Shown here: positions 16,574-27,613 of the stretch, piece by piece
Position numbering within the stretch: the stretch's first letter is position 1
How the letters are laid out: every line of letters starts with the position of its first letter
Assembly (NCBI RefSeq): GCF_004843545.1
Contig: NZ_CP039457.1
Coordinates: forward strand, 1,206,501-1,270,500
Length of the DNA stretch: 64,000 nucleotides
DNA from: Streptococcus pasteurianus
GTDB taxonomy: Bacteria > Bacillota > Bacilli > Lactobacillales > Streptococcaceae
Reading direction: 5' to 3'
Notes under the pieces: model-generated
Told to the model about the DNA's origin: nothing
Seen by the model: the letters and a program-made list of their open reading frames with translations, nothing else
Database searches by the model: none
Translations under genes and position numbers: made by a program

Positions 16574-17413
16574 TTAAATAGCCAAATCAAATTTTATTTG
16601 TGGTTTAACTGGCTCATAATCAACTAATTCAAAATCTTCTGGTTTAATATCAAAGAAATCTGTTCCGTCTGGCACGTTGAGTACCAAACGTGGTTTACAA
16701 TCCGTAGATTCGCGAGAAATCAATTCTCGAGCTTGCTCGAATTGATTATCGTAGATATGCAAGTTATTGACAAAGTAGAAGAATTTTCCCACTTTCCAAC
16801 CAAAATGCTTAGCAATCATCATTTGAAGGGCAACATATTGCATAGCATTGATGTGGTGTGAAACAAGCATATCATTTGAACGTTGAGTCAAAGTTGCATC
16901 AAGGTAAATCTCACCGTCAACACGACGCACATCATACATTGTTTGAAAAGCACATGGCAAAAGTCCGTCTGTATTTTCAAAAGCTTCGTAATCCCAAAGT
17001 GAGATGACATTACGACGATTCCATGGATTTTCCTCTAATTGTTTCAATATTTTACGGATAATGTCGTGTTTTTTGACAACAGCACCATAACGTTCGCCAA
17101 TCGTTCCAGAGTTGTCAACTTCCCAGTCATTCCAATATTTGACATTGTATTTATCATTTAAAACTGATAAATCATTCGTTTGGTCTTGATAAATCCAAAA
17201 GATTTCGCGAATAGCACTTTTAATCGGAATAGGGCGGAGGGTTGTAATCGGAAATTCCCCCTTACTCAAATCATATTCAGCAAACGCTCCCGTAACGTAT
17301 TTTGAATTAGCTTGTCCACCGTTTTGGTAAACAGGGCGAGCATTTTCTGAAAAGACACCTTCTTCCATAATTTTTTTGATATTTTCTTTAAAAATCACAT
17401 CAGCTTTTGTCAT
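16574..17413 (-). CDS. thyA: Thymidylate synthase
   Basis: 279 aa, converts dUMP to dTMP using methylene-tetrahydrofolate. The catalytic Cys is in [14 protein letters not shown] (about residue 155), the dUMP-binding residues in [20 protein letters not shown], and the conserved [16 protein letters not shown] precedes them. The start at 17413 is chosen because AAGGAG is eight bases upstream and an earlier in-frame ATG at 17485 has no such site. First gene of a thyA-dfr-(56 aa)-clpX-ysxC run. Confidence 0.97.
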   Translation of the reverse strand: MTKADVIFKENIKKIMEEGVFSENARPVYQNGGQANSKYVTGAFAEYDLSKGEFPITTLRPIPIKSAIREIFWIYQDQTNDLSVLNDKYNVKYWNDWEVDNSGTIGERYGAVVKKHDIIRKILKQLEENPWNRRNVISLWDYEAFENTDGLLPCAFQTMYDVRRVDGEIYLDATLTQRSNDMLVSHHINAMQYVALQMMIAKHFGWKVGKFFYFVNNLHIYDNQFEQARELISRESTDCKPRLVLNVPDGTDFFDIKPEDFELVDYEPVKPQIKFDLAI

Positions 17414-17485
17414 GCCATTCACTCCTTTGGATTTTTTGATTTTGTAAAAAAAATCATTCTTTCCTATTTTATCTGAAATAAACAA

Positions 17486-17733
17486 AAAAAGCTAGTATTT
17501 TTCTTGTATTCAAGATATTTTGCCATTACTTTGACGAATGAAATAAATAATTTTTTTGTAGAGCATTTTCACAACTTTATGGTAGAATTATCTTTGGACA
17601 TTTAGTCACTCAATTAATAATAATCACGAACTCAATATGCCATAAGACATTTGAGCTCATTATGAGTTAGCTAGGCAGGTACTCGTAAACATTGTAGTAT
17701 CAGGTGAGTTCAATCATTCAGAAAGGTTTATTC
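17486..17733 (+). promoter_or_regulatory. Divergent region between thyA and mvaS
   Basis: Towards mvaS there is an extended -10 box TATGGTAGAAT near 17580-17590, leaving a leader of about 140 nt. The leader has short inverted repeats such as TTGAGCTCATTATGAGTT (near 17652). I see no clear operator. The thyA side is AT-rich with no convincing -35/-10 pair. Confidence 0.35.
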
Positions 17734-18912
17734 ATGAAAATCGGTATTGATAAAATCGGGTTTGCGACATCACAATATATGCTAAACATGGATGATTTAG
17801 CTGAAAGTCGTCAAGTTGACCCTGAAAAGTACAGCAAAGGTTTGCTGTTAAGAACGCTTAGTATTGCACCTGTCAATGATGACATTGTAACTCTTGGTGC
17901 TTCTGCTGCTGACAGCATTCTTACTAATGATGACAAAGAAGCCATTGATATGGTTATCGTTGCGACAGAATCATCTGTTGACCAAAGTAAAGCGGCAGCA
18001 ACTTGTATTCACAACCTTTTGGGAATTCAACCTTTTGCACGTAGTATCGAGATGAAAGAAGCTTGTTACAGTGCGACAGCAGCGCTTGATTACGCTCGCT
18101 TACACGTTGAAAAACACCCAGAATCAAAAGTCCTCGTTATTGCTTCTGACATTGCTCGTTACGGAGCCCACACTTCAGGGGAACCAACGCAAGGTGCTGG
18201 TAGCATTGCCATGCTTATCTCACAAGACCCACAAATTTTACTCTTAAATGATAATTTCGTTGCTCAAACACGCGACATTATGGACTTCTGGCGTCCTAAT
18301 TATTCAACAACGCCTTACGTCAATGGTATTTATTCAACCAAACAATACCTTGATATGTTGAAAACGACATGGGCAGAATTTCAAAAACGCTTTAATACAT
18401 CACTTTCTGATTTTTCAGCTTTCTGTTTCCACTTACCATTTCCAAAATTAGCCCTTAAAGGCTTTAATAAAATTATGGATAAAACATTGCCAGCTGATTT
18501 GCAAGGAAAACTTAAAGCTAACTTTGAAAGTTCTATCCTTTATAGTAAACAAGTCGGAAATATATACACTGGTTCACTCTTCCTTGGACTCCTTTCACTT
18601 CTTGAAAATAGTGAAAACTTGGTAGGCGGTGACAATATCGCTTTCTTCAGCTATGGAAGTGGCGCAGTTGCTGAAATTTTCACTGGAACATTGGTTGAAG
18701 GTTTCAAAGACAAACTTAAAAATAGCCGACTTCAAGAACTCAAACAACGTATTGCTCTTTCTGTTGAAGATTACGAAAGAATCTTCTTTGAAGAACCTGT
18801 TTTAGATGCTGACGGTAATGCTTCTTTTGCAAATTACAAAACTGGAACATTTGCCCTCAAAGAAATTCGTGGACACGAAAGAATTTATGGAAAAACAAAC
18901 GAAATCGACTAA
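17734..18912 (+). CDS. mvaS: Hydroxymethylglutaryl-CoA synthase
   Basis: 392 aa thiolase-fold enzyme that condenses acetyl-CoA and acetoacetyl-CoA, the first committed step of the mevalonate pathway. Catalytic residues are visible: Glu in VIVATESSVDQSK (about residue 79), Cys in EMKEACYSATAAL (about 111), and His in FCFHLPFPKLALKG (about 233). Start at 17734 is supported by AAAGG eight bases upstream; an in-frame GTG at 17704 is not favoured. It overlaps mvaA by 26 bp. Confidence 0.97.
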   Translation: MKIGIDKIGFATSQYMLNMDDLAESRQVDPEKYSKGLLLRTLSIAPVNDDIVTLGASAADSILTNDDKEAIDMVIVATESSVDQSKAAATCIHNLLGIQPFARSIEMKEACYSATAALDYARLHVEKHPESKVLVIASDIARYGAHTSGEPTQGAGSIAMLISQDPQILLLNDNFVAQTRDIMDFWRPNYSTTPYVNGIYSTKQYLDMLKTTWAEFQKRFNTSLSDFSAFCFHLPFPKLALKGFNKIMDKTLPADLQGKLKANFESSILYSKQVGNIYTGSLFLGLLSLLENSENLVGGDNIAFFSYGSGAVAEIFTGTLVEGFKDKLKNSRLQELKQRIALSVEDYERIFFEEPVLDADGNASFANYKTGTFALKEIRGHERIYGKTNEID

Positions 18913-20170
18913 AGTTAACTGGAGTGGATTCTCCAAAAAAGCAATAACTGAACGTCTTGAACATTTGGAAAATAATCGTCTTTTAAGCACTGAAACGCTT
19001 AATGACTTAAAAGAAAATACCTTGCTATCGCTTGAAACAGCCAATCAGCTAACAGAGAATGTTTTGGGAACTTTCTCTTTGCCGTTTTCAGTTGCTCCTG
19101 ATTTTCAGGTTGATGGTGCTACTTTCAACGTTCCAATGGTAACTGAAGAACCTTCAGTGGTGGCGGCGGCTAGTTTTGCAGCTAAAATCATCAAACGTTC
19201 AGGTGGTTTTAAGACCAAAGTTCATTCTCGAAAAATGATTGGTCAAGTTGCCCTTTATGATGTGGTAGACAAAGCTATCGCAAAAGAAACTATCTTGAAT
19301 CATTCTGCGCAGCTATTGACCTTAGCCAATGAAGCTCACCCTTCTATCGTAAAACGTGGTGGCGGCGCTAGAGAATTGACTGTGGAAGAAAAAGATGAGT
19401 TTCTGATTGTTTACTTGACGGTTGATACACAAGAAGCTATGGGAGCCAATATGGTCAACACCATGATGGAGGCTTTAGTGCCTAGTTTGGAAGAACTTTC
19501 TGGCGGAAAAAGTCTAATGGCAATTCTTTCAAACTATGCAACGCAGGCGCTGGTTACCACCGAATGTCAAGTTGACCTTCGCTACCTCAGCCGCAACAAA
19601 ACAGAAGCCCAAGCATTAGCAAGTAAATTCCAACTGGCAAGCAAACTTGCTCAAGTTGATGTTTATCGTGCTACCACACATAATAAAGGGATTTTTAATG
19701 GTATAGATGCCGTTGTCTTGGCAACTGGAAATGACTGGCGAGCTATCGAAGCAGGCGCTAACGCCTATGCTTGCAAAGACGGACAATACCGTGGTTTAGC
19801 AACTTGGTCATTTGATAAAGAGCAACAAGTACTTCGCGGTCAATTAACGCTCCCAATGCCAATCGCAACACGCGGTGGTTCTATCGGACTTAACCCAACC
19901 GTTAAAATCGTTCACGAACTATTAGGGCATCCAGATGCACAAACACTTGCAAAAATCATTGTTTCTGTTGGGCTAGCACAAAATTTCGCTGCCGTGAAAG
20001 CCTTGACTTCTACTGGTATTCAGGCAGGACACATGAAATTGCAAGCCAAATCATTAGCACTTCTTGCTGGTGCCACTGAAAACGAAGTTGGCAAAGTGGT
20101 TCAACAACTCTTGCAAGCACCACATATGAATTTAGAAACTGCCAAAACAATTCTAAAAAATCTGAAATAG
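18887..20170 (+). CDS. mvaA: Hydroxymethylglutaryl-CoA reductase, class II
   Basis: 427 aa, reduces HMG-CoA to mevalonate. Motifs are ENVLGTFSLPFSVAPDF (substrate), EAMGANMVNTMME (dinucleotide; the class II DAMG motif with Glu), LATGNDWRAIEAGANAYA, and the flap His in GHMKLQAKSLALLAG near the C-terminus. Start MEKQTKSTKVNWSGFS at 18887 lies inside the end of mvaS in another frame; the Shine-Dalgarno is weak, suggesting translational coupling. A strong terminator follows directly. Confidence 0.97.
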   Translation: MEKQTKSTKVNWSGFSKKAITERLEHLENNRLLSTETLNDLKENTLLSLETANQLTENVLGTFSLPFSVAPDFQVDGATFNVPMVTEEPSVVAAASFAAKIIKRSGGFKTKVHSRKMIGQVALYDVVDKAIAKETILNHSAQLLTLANEAHPSIVKRGGGARELTVEEKDEFLIVYLTVDTQEAMGANMVNTMMEALVPSLEELSGGKSLMAILSNYATQALVTTECQVDLRYLSRNKTEAQALASKFQLASKLAQVDVYRATTHNKGIFNGIDAVVLATGNDWRAIEAGANAYACKDGQYRGLATWSFDKEQQVLRGQLTLPMPIATRGGSIGLNPTVKIVHELLGHPDAQTLAKIIVSVGLAQNFAAVKALTSTGIQAGHMKLQAKSLALLAGATENEVGKVVQQLLQAPHMNLETAKTILKNLK

Positions 20171-20172
20171 AC

Positions 20173-20203
20173 AAAGCGTCTGGAACCTCCCGGACGCTTT
20201 TTT
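20173..20203 (+). terminator. mvaS-mvaA terminator
   Basis: AAAGCGTC (20173-20180) pairs with GACGCTTT and is followed by TTT; the stem starts two bases after the mvaA stop. Confidence 0.88.
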
Positions 20204-20278
20204 ATAACTGTAAATGAACGAAAAAGATTAAGTTTTCTGATTTTTTTGACATTATTTCTCCAAAATGAAGTTTTTTTC

Positions 20279-20307
20279 TTGACAATATTTTTTAGAGATT
20301 ATATAAT
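20279..20307 (+). promoter_or_regulatory. Promoter of the DUF1836-hemolysin III pair
   Basis: Perfect TTGACA (20279-20284) and perfect TATAAT (20302-20307) are spaced by 17 bp. Start codon follows 40 bp later. Confidence 0.92.
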
Positions 20308-20346
20308 CTAGTTATCGATACTAGATAAAGAGGTAAATAAAACTTT

Positions 20347-20790
20347 ATGACAATATCTTATCCAAAATGGTCTGAATTACCAGATATAGATTTATATTTA
20401 GATCAGGTACTGCTGTATGTCAACCAAATCGGCGAAGCCAATCATCAAAACGAAAAAGGATTAACGGCTTCTATGATTAACAATTATGTTAAACATGGGC
20501 ATCTCGAAAAGCCGATTAAGAAAAAATACAGTCGTAAGCAGGTGGCACGATTAATTGTCATTACAAGTTTAAAAAACGTCTTTTCCATTCAAGAAATTAG
20601 CCAAACATTGGCGATTTTAACAGCGGACAACCAATCACAAAAACGTTATGATGATTTTGTTGCTTGCATGAATGGTGAAAAGATAGACGACTTACCTCCT
20701 GTTGTCGTTTCAGCTTGTCAAACATTGCAGCTGTATTACCAAACTCACCAATTAGTTCAAGAATTAGAAGGAGAAAAAGATGAATGCTAG
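20347..20790 (+). CDS. DUF1836 (MerR-like HTH) protein
   Basis: 147 aa. The segment GLTASMINNYVKHGHLEKPI (about residues 37-56) and YSRKQVARLIVITSLKNVFS (about 61-80) correspond to the winged-helix/MerR-like part of DUF1836 proteins, which are putative DNA-binding regulators in Firmicutes. There is no obvious ligand domain. It overlaps the hemolysin III gene by 11 bp, so the two are co-translated, and the pair lies between the two mevalonate clusters. Target unknown. Confidence 0.8.
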   Translation: MTISYPKWSELPDIDLYLDQVLLYVNQIGEANHQNEKGLTASMINNYVKHGHLEKPIKKKYSRKQVARLIVITSLKNVFSIQEISQTLAILTADNQSQKRYDDFVACMNGEKIDDLPPVVVSACQTLQLYYQTHQLVQELEGEKDEC

Positions 20791-21436
20791 CATGACTATG
20801 AAATTAAGTAAACGTCTTTCATTCGGCGAAGAAGTCGCAAATAGTGTCACTCACGCTGTTGGAGCTGTGGCAATGCTTGTCCTGCTTCCTATCACTGCCA
20901 TTTATAGTTATCAACATTATGGTATAGAAGCAGCTGTCGGCATGTCTATCTTTGATATTAGCCTTTTCTTGATGTTTCTATCATCGACAATTTATCATTC
21001 TATGCAATATGATTCACCACAGAAATTCATTTTGCGGATTATCGACCACAGTATGATTTACATTGCTATTGCAGGTTCTTACACTCCTGTCGCTCTCTCT
21101 TTAGTAGGTGGCTGGCTCGGATATGTTATTATTATCTTGCAATGGGGCGCAACTATTTTTGGTATTTTATATAAAATTTTTGCCAAGAAGATTAATGAAA
21201 GATTCTCACTCTTTCTCTACTTGCTTATGGGCTGGCTAGTGATTTTCATTATTCCAAGCATTGTTAGCAAAACTGGTGTTGCTTTCTGGCTACTAATGCT
21301 TGCTGGTGGTCTTTCATATACTATCGGAGCAATCTTCTACGCTAGAAAACGTCCTTACGACCACATGATTTGGCATCTCTTCATTTTACTAGCTTCAGTG
21401 CTACATTACATTGCCATTGTTTATTACATGTTGTGA
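20780..21436 (+). CDS. Hemolysin III family (TrhA/YqfA-type) membrane protein
   Basis: 218 aa, seven predicted helices, PAQR superfamily. The conserved motifs are FGEEVANSVTHAVGAV at the N-terminus (S and H), MFLSSTIYHS near residue 70, RIIDHSMIYIAIAGSYTPV, and DHMIWHLFILLASVLHYIAI at the C-terminus; the three His-bearing motifs form the PAQR metal site. Hemolysin III proteins are thought to affect membrane lipid or energy homeostasis; true haemolytic activity is doubtful. AAGGAG seven bases before ATG. Confidence 0.93.
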   Translation: MNASMTMKLSKRLSFGEEVANSVTHAVGAVAMLVLLPITAIYSYQHYGIEAAVGMSIFDISLFLMFLSSTIYHSMQYDSPQKFILRIIDHSMIYIAIAGSYTPVALSLVGGWLGYVIIILQWGATIFGILYKIFAKKINERFSLFLYLLMGWLVIFIIPSIVSKTGVAFWLLMLAGGLSYTIGAIFYARKRPYDHMIWHLFILLASVLHYIAIVYYML

Positions 21437-21454
21437 TAAATTTAGTAATATATA

Positions 21455-22480
<1,026 letters not shown>

Positions 22481-22515
22481 TTACCTCAATCCAAATTGGT
22501 CTGACTAAACTTAAT

Positions 22516-23523
22516 TTATCTTTCATCACTTAATCTTTCTTGATATAGTATTTCAATACCAGCTTTCTGCCAACGTTGGGCGAGTTCGTGGCTGTCGCTT
22601 TCTGAGAATGATATTGCAATACCACAGTCGCCTCCGCCTGAGCCAGATGATTTTGCAATGACATCTAAACCTTTTTCAGCAGATTTCAACGCCTTTAACT
22701 TGTCGTTGTAAATAGCTGAGCTTAAACCGAGCAACAAATCACTAACTTTTTGCAGGCTTGCCTTAACAGCCATCTTATCACCTGTTTGAAGGGCTTGCTT
22801 ACAGATTTGAACATTTCTTTCTGTATCCTCAAGAAATGCTCTTGTAATGGCCGATTTGACTAAATTAATCATATCTTTTGAAATGGACGGTTGTTTTGTC
22901 CAGCCTACCAAGAAGTCACATAGTAACGCAGGTTTGATGATTTCGATACGATAGCCCCAGTCTTTAGCAAGTACAGTTTTGATGTCTTCTGTTGCAATCC
23001 ACGTTGACACTTTTTGACGGTCAAAAGAGGTGAAAGCCACCAAATCATCGTAAGCAATACAAGCTATGTCGCCCATAGAACCATTGTCCCCCAGTTTTAA
23101 AAGCGTATAGGAAGCAAGCTTGAAAATGGTATCCGCTGATAACTTTAGCTCATAAAATGCGGACAAGGCTTTGAGCGTTAACACCGTCACTGAACCACTT
23201 GACCCAATGCCAAATTTCTTACCGTCACGCTCTAACTTTCCAGTAATATCGAGTTTAAATGCTGGTAAATCATGCAAAGATTTGTCAAGGTAAGTAGCCA
23301 GAGTGACAATGGTTTGCTGAATGAGCGCATAATTCTTATCCGCTGTCATATCAGTAGCGTAGTCAAACATATCTGAAAAAAGGGAAATTTTTTCGGCTTC
23401 TTTGACTATCGCTGTCATAGGAATGGGAATATTTTTCAAAATAGCAGTTTGCCCAGGGGTTAGTATGGCATATTCGCCTGCAATATAGAGCTTTCCACCT
23501 GTCTGCACACTAATCGTTTTCAT
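22516..23523 (-). CDS. mvaK2: Phosphomevalonate kinase
   Basis: 335 aa GHMP kinase that forms mevalonate 5-diphosphate. GKLYIAGEYAIL at the N-terminus, the nucleotide loop KKFGIGSSGSVTVLTLKALS near residue 105, and the C-terminal SSGSGGGDCGIAISF motif identify it. The start at 23523 (MKTISVQTGG) follows AAGGTG eight bases upstream; it overlaps the end of mvaD by 14 bp, which argues against the longer in-frame start at 23550. Confidence 0.96.
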   Translation of the reverse strand: MKTISVQTGGKLYIAGEYAILTPGQTAILKNIPIPMTAIVKEAEKISLFSDMFDYATDMTADKNYALIQQTIVTLATYLDKSLHDLPAFKLDITGKLERDGKKFGIGSSGSVTVLTLKALSAFYELKLSADTIFKLASYTLLKLGDNGSMGDIACIAYDDLVAFTSFDRQKVSTWIATEDIKTVLAKDWGYRIEIIKPALLCDFLVGWTKQPSISKDMINLVKSAITRAFLEDTERNVQICKQALQTGDKMAVKASLQKVSDLLLGLSSAIYNDKLKALKSAEKGLDVIAKSSGSGGGDCGIAISFSESDSHELAQRWQKAGIEILYQERLSDER

Positions 23524-24460
23524 CTGGTAACACCTTAGTACGTGATGCAATCACACGATAGTTTTCTTCAAAACGTTTTGTTAAGCGCTCTAAATCTTCT
23601 TCCAAACAAAGAACTTTAACATTTGGACCTGCATCCATTGTGAAATAGCATTTTTCACCTTGAGCGCGCAACGATTTAACAAAATCCATAGCTGTATAGG
23701 TCTCATTTGTCAAATAATTGAATGGTGGATTAGCGTGTGTATTAGTATCGTGCATGGCAAGTGCATTGCGTTCTGTCAATTCTCCAACTTTTTCAAAATC
23801 ATTGGCTTCCAAATAAGCAAGCATATCCTTATAATCTTGCTCAGATTGTTTAACCCAATCCGCAAAAGTTGTTGACGTTTCAGCACAGCGTTTCATGCCT
23901 TCACGACTAGAAATTGGTTTCTTGCTATCGCTTAAAACAAGCATAATCATTGCTAATTTGAGATTGGTTTGCACTGGATAAATATCTCCGCTGTCTTTAT
24001 CCCACGCAGCAATCGGTCCAAAGAATGAACGTGATGATGAGCCTGAAGCAAATTTGGCTTTTTGTGCCAACTCTGATTGATTTAAGCCAGTTTCGAAAAG
24101 TTCATTACAAGCCTTTACAAGCGCTGAAAGTCCACTTGAACTTGATGATAAACCTGCAGCGGTTGGCATGTTATTGCTAGTTTCAACTTTGACAAATTCG
24201 GAACGTCCACCACGGTATTGGTCGATAATGGCAGAAATTTTTGCGTGTTCTTTTTCATCTTGCAAGACACCATTGATGTAAAATTCATCATGACCAACCG
24301 ATTGTGGTAAAAAAGAAACAGTTGTTGTGGTAAACATATTTTCCAGAGTCAAAGAAATACTGCTAGTTGCTGGAATCATCTTGACAGCATCAGCTTTCCC
24401 CCAGTATTTGATAATAGCAATGTTGGCATATGATTTTACCGTTACAATTTTTCGATCCAC
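23510..24460 (-). CDS. mvaD: Diphosphomevalonate decarboxylase
   Basis: 316 aa GHMP-fold enzyme that makes IPP with ATP-dependent decarboxylation. VKSYANIAIIKYWGKAD, PATSSISLTLENM, the loop MPTAAGLSSSSSGLSALVKA (about residue 98), and the catalytic Asp in YFTMDAGPNVKVL are the family marks. It overlaps mvaK1 by 19 bp and mvaK2 by 14 bp, a tightly coupled operon. Confidence 0.97.
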   Translation of the reverse strand: MDRKIVTVKSYANIAIIKYWGKADAVKMIPATSSISLTLENMFTTTTVSFLPQSVGHDEFYINGVLQDEKEHAKISAIIDQYRGGRSEFVKVETSNNMPTAAGLSSSSSGLSALVKACNELFETGLNQSELAQKAKFASGSSSRSFFGPIAAWDKDSGDIYPVQTNLKLAMIMLVLSDSKKPISSREGMKRCAETSTTFADWVKQSEQDYKDMLAYLEANDFEKVGELTERNALAMHDTNTHANPPFNYLTNETYTAMDFVKSLRAQGEKCYFTMDAGPNVKVLCLEEDLERLTKRFEENYRVIASRTKVLPDEND

Positions 24461-25320
24461 GTTTGAACCGCTCCTCCTTCTTTTAATGCGTTACTTATTT
24501 TTTCTGCGTCAGCTTTGGTACTTGCAAGGGCAATAATACAGCCTCCAAGTCCGCCGCCACTCATCTTGGCTCCAAGGGCACCATTTCCCAAAGAAAGCTT
24601 AACCAGTTGGTCGGAAACGTCAATGCTGACACCAATAGCTTGTAAATGAGCGTGTGCTTTGGTCATCATGTGACCAATTTTTTGAATATCTTTGTCTTGA
24701 ATAGCTTTTTGAACAATTTCGGTTAAGTCGCCAAGGGCTGCTAGATGTGGTAAATTGGCCTCTTCTGCCTGTGCAACCTTCTCAACAGCTTCACGCGTAT
24801 TACCATAAATTCCTGTATCTGCAATAACCAAATAAGCATCCAAATCTAAATCAAGGGTACTAAAACCGATGTTACGAATAAAAGTAATGGCTTTATCACT
24901 CAAACAAGTCTTGGCATCAAGCCCACTTGGATTTGAATGTGCAATAATCTCTGCTTTATTCACCAAAATTTCCAGAGTATTCATATCAATGCTTTGCTCA
25001 AAATAATCAAAAACAGCACGGATAGCTGCGATAGAAACCGCTGCTGATGACCCCATGCCACGTTTTTGTGGAATTTCAGAACGAATCGCATAGGTAATGG
25101 AAACATCTGTGTGATTTAGGTACTCTAACGCCGCATAAACGGCAGTTGATAACGTATCATAAAAATCAAAGTGAATCTTTTCTTCAGCTGGATAAATATG
25201 ACATTCAACCTTAATTCCTTGAAGCGGAATCGCAATGGCAGGATAACCATAAACAACGGAATGTTCACCCATCCAAATAATCTTACTATGCGCCTTACCG
25301 ACGCCAATTTTCTTAGTCAT
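24442..25320 (-). CDS. mvaK1: Mevalonate kinase
   Basis: 292 aa GHMP kinase that phosphorylates mevalonate. GKAHSKIIWMGEHSVVYGYP, the phosphate loop EIPQKRGMGSSAAVSIAAI (about residue 85) and KMSGGGLGGCIIALA near the C-terminus are visible. First gene of its operon. In streptococci this enzyme is often feedback inhibited by diphosphomevalonate; nothing in the sequence here contradicts that. Purine-rich AGAGAAGAG precedes the ATG. Confidence 0.97.
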   Translation of the reverse strand: MTKKIGVGKAHSKIIWMGEHSVVYGYPAIAIPLQGIKVECHIYPAEEKIHFDFYDTLSTAVYAALEYLNHTDVSITYAIRSEIPQKRGMGSSAAVSIAAIRAVFDYFEQSIDMNTLEILVNKAEIIAHSNPSGLDAKTCLSDKAITFIRNIGFSTLDLDLDAYLVIADTGIYGNTREAVEKVAQAEEANLPHLAALGDLTEIVQKAIQDKDIQKIGHMMTKAHAHLQAIGVSIDVSDQLVKLSLGNGALGAKMSGGGLGGCIIALASTKADAEKISNALKEGGAVQTWIEKL

Positions 25321-25423
25321 GCTCTTCTCTTACAATTTTTAGTTTATACTCCATTTTATCATTGTTCCACAAAAAAAGCGACTTTTACTGGAAAATGTTA
25401 GCCCTTATCATAAAAAAATAGAA

Positions 25424-25444
25424 AAACCAGTCAAGGACTGGTTT
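25424..25444 (-). terminator. Terminator of the amino-acid ABC operon
   Basis: AAACCAGTC pairs with GACTGGTTT around AAG; on the minus strand it is followed by TTTCTATTTTTTT. It overlaps the stop of the ATPase gene. Confidence 0.85.
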
Positions 25445-26201
25445 AAATCACTGGGTCTATATTGAGTTCTGGGATGATGCGGGTTAAGAATTGTTTGGTG
25501 CGTTCTTCTTTTGGTTTGCTGAAGAATTCTTTTGGGTCGCCTTCTTCGATAATGTGTCCGCCTTCCATAAAGATGACATGTGTTGCCACATCACGCGCAA
25601 AGCTCATTTCGTGAGTGACGACTACCATAGTGACCCCTTCTTGGGCTAATTCTTTCATGACATCAAGAACATCTCCAATCAATTCTGGGTCAAGAGCAGA
25701 TGTCGGCTCGTCAAATAAAATGACATCAGGTTTCACAGCGATAGCACGCGCAATTCCAATCCGTTGCTGTTGCCCACCAGACAATTGACTAGGATAGTAG
25801 TCTTTTTTCTCTAAAAGCCCAACTTTTTTCAGCGCATTTTCAGCAATTGGGATAGCTTCTTCTTTTGGAATCTTGCGAGCAATGACTAATCCTTCCAAAA
25901 TATTTTCAATAGCCGTTTTGTTAGCAAATAAATTATAATTTTGGAAAACAAAGGCTGTTTTTTTGCGAATTTCAAGGACATCCTTGCGACTGATTTTTGC
26001 CAAATCGTAGGTCTTGCCATCTAGTATCAACTCCCCAGCATCAGCTTTTTCAAGATAATTAAGAGACCGCAAGAAAGTTGTTTTTCCTGAACCCGAAGGT
26101 CCCAAGATGACAACAACATCACCTTGATTGACTGTCAAACTAATCCCGTCTAAAACTTTTTTATCTCCAAATGATTTTTCGATATTTTTAACTGATAACA
26201 T
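25443..26201 (-). CDS. Polar amino acid ABC transporter, ATP-binding protein
   Basis: 252 aa ABC ATPase of the glutamine/cystine (PAAT) class. Walker [19 protein letters not shown], signature [16 protein letters not shown], Walker [15 protein letters not shown] and the switch His in [10 protein letters not shown] are all intact. Fifth gene of the five-gene operon, 20 bp after the second permease with AGGAG before the ATG. The operon resembles the S. mutans tcyDEFGH cystine transporter in gene order, as I recall it, so L-cystine or a related thiol compound is the best guess for substrate. Confidence 0.93.
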   Translation of the reverse strand: MLSVKNIEKSFGDKKVLDGISLTVNQGDVVVILGPSGSGKTTFLRSLNYLEKADAGELILDGKTYDLAKISRKDVLEIRKKTAFVFQNYNLFANKTAIENILEGLVIARKIPKEEAIPIAENALKKVGLLEKKDYYPSQLSGGQQQRIGIARAIAVKPDVILFDEPTSALDPELIGDVLDVMKELAQEGVTMVVVTHEMSFARDVATHVIFMEGGHIIEEGDPKEFFSKPKEERTKQFLTRIIPELNIDPVI

Positions 26202-26221
26202 AGAAAACTCCTAACTTGACC

Positions 26222-26902
26222 TCAAACAATTTGAGCACGTTTTTCTAAAAATTTAAAACCGTATTGAATAAGTCCACAAATCATAATATAAATAATGAAA
26301 ATAACAAAATAGGATTCAAAATAATGGTAACCATAAGCAGCTTCAATCTTAGCAATCGCTGTGATATCTTTCACCGTCATCACAAAAACAAGAGAGGTCC
26401 CCTTGACGAGATTAATCACCAAGTTGCAAAGATTTGGTAGCACCTGACGAATAGCTTGCGGAAAAACTATTCTAATATAAGCTTGACTGGTCGAAAGCCC
26501 AAGCGCCTGTGCAGCTTCTAACTGTCCTTTATCAACCGTTAAAATGGCAGAGCGGATAATCTCAGATAGGCTTCCAGTAGTCATAAGCCCAAAAATAATG
26601 TAAGCGTAATAAATAGGATTAATGTCAAAAATATTAAAACCTGTGGCTTTCAATAGCTGGTTAATCAAACTTGGAAAAAGACTATAAAAAAATAAAATCA
26701 GTAAAATAGCTGGAGTCGAACGAATAAAGGCGAGATAAATAACTGAAAATCCCGTAACACCTTTCACCTTATAAATCCGCCCTAAAGCTAGAAAAAGAGC
26801 TGGAAAGAAACTCAAAAGAATGGAAATAACCATAATTCCCAAGGTTACTGGAATCCCAGAAAGAGTTTTGACAAATGTTTCTAAAATGTAAGAAAAATCC
26901 AT
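26222..26902 (-). CDS. Polar amino acid ABC transporter permease
   Basis: 226 aa with five hydrophobic helices and the EAA loop EAAQALGLSTSQAYIRIVFP typical of His/Glu/Gln-type permeases, which docks the ATPase. A GTSLVFVMTVKDI segment near the C-terminus is also conserved. AAGGAGGGATT precedes the ATG. It pairs with the other permease gene nine bp upstream, so the transporter is probably a heterodimer. Confidence 0.92.
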   Translation of the reverse strand: MDFSYILETFVKTLSGIPVTLGIMVISILLSFFPALFLALGRIYKVKGVTGFSVIYLAFIRSTPAILLILFFYSLFPSLINQLLKATGFNIFDINPIYYAYIIFGLMTTGSLSEIIRSAILTVDKGQLEAAQALGLSTSQAYIRIVFPQAIRQVLPNLCNLVINLVKGTSLVFVMTVKDITAIAKIEAAYGYHYFESYFVIFIIYIMICGLIQYGFKFLEKRAQIV

Positions 26903-26911
26903 AATCCCTCC

Positions 26912-27604
26912 TTAACCTCGTGTCGTGTCTAACTCATTTTCAATGAAATGTGTTCCAACAGCTAAAATTAACGCTAAAACCCAGTAAATAATGGCAACCG
27001 CTGTATAGGTTTCAAGCGAATAATTGCCCAGATTTCGTGAAATAACCAAATTTCCAGCACCCATTAAATCAACTAGACCAATCGTATAGGCTAAAGCAAT
27101 GTCTTTTAATAGATTAATAATCGCTGTCGTGATATTGGGGAGTGCAATCCGAAACGCCTGTGGCAAAAGGATTCTGACAAATGTCTGATAATCTGTTAAA
27201 CCAATACTAAGCCCTGCTTCTAATTGACCTTTAGGAAGTGCTTGATAAGAGGATTTAAAAACTTCTGAGATACTAGCTGCAAACAACAATGTCATCGCTA
27301 AAATAACAAACACTGAACGAGACCAACCATTGACATCGATGCCTAACCACCATTCTAAAAAACGAGGTAAACCATAAAAAACCAAAAAGATAAGCACAAT
27401 AGGGGGCGTACATCTTAAAATAAAGACATATCCTCTTGCAAAAGAGGGTAAGCTTTTTTCACCTGACAACTGTGACCAAGCCAAAAACAGTCCTAACAGG
27501 CTTCCAAATAAAATGGTCAATACTAAAACCCATAAAGTCAGAGGTAAAGCTGATAAAATTTCCGGAAGAAATGTTATCACACGAGACGGTTCATAAGAAA
27601 CCAT
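26912..27604 (-). CDS. Polar amino acid ABC transporter permease
   Basis: 230 aa, about five helices. The family marks are LRCTPPIVLIFLVFYGLP and the EAA loop EAGLSIGLTDYQTFVRILLP. Two in-frame ATGs lie at 27610 and 27604; AGGAG touches the first and is six bases from the second, so I use 27604. The gene begins nine bases after the binding-protein gene. Confidence 0.91.
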   Translation of the reverse strand: MVSYEPSRVITFLPEILSALPLTLWVLVLTILFGSLLGLFLAWSQLSGEKSLPSFARGYVFILRCTPPIVLIFLVFYGLPRFLEWWLGIDVNGWSRSVFVILAMTLLFAASISEVFKSSYQALPKGQLEAGLSIGLTDYQTFVRILLPQAFRIALPNITTAIINLLKDIALAYTIGLVDLMGAGNLVISRNLGNYSLETYTAVAIIYWVLALILAVGTHFIENELDTTRG

Positions 27605-27613
27605 AGGCATCTC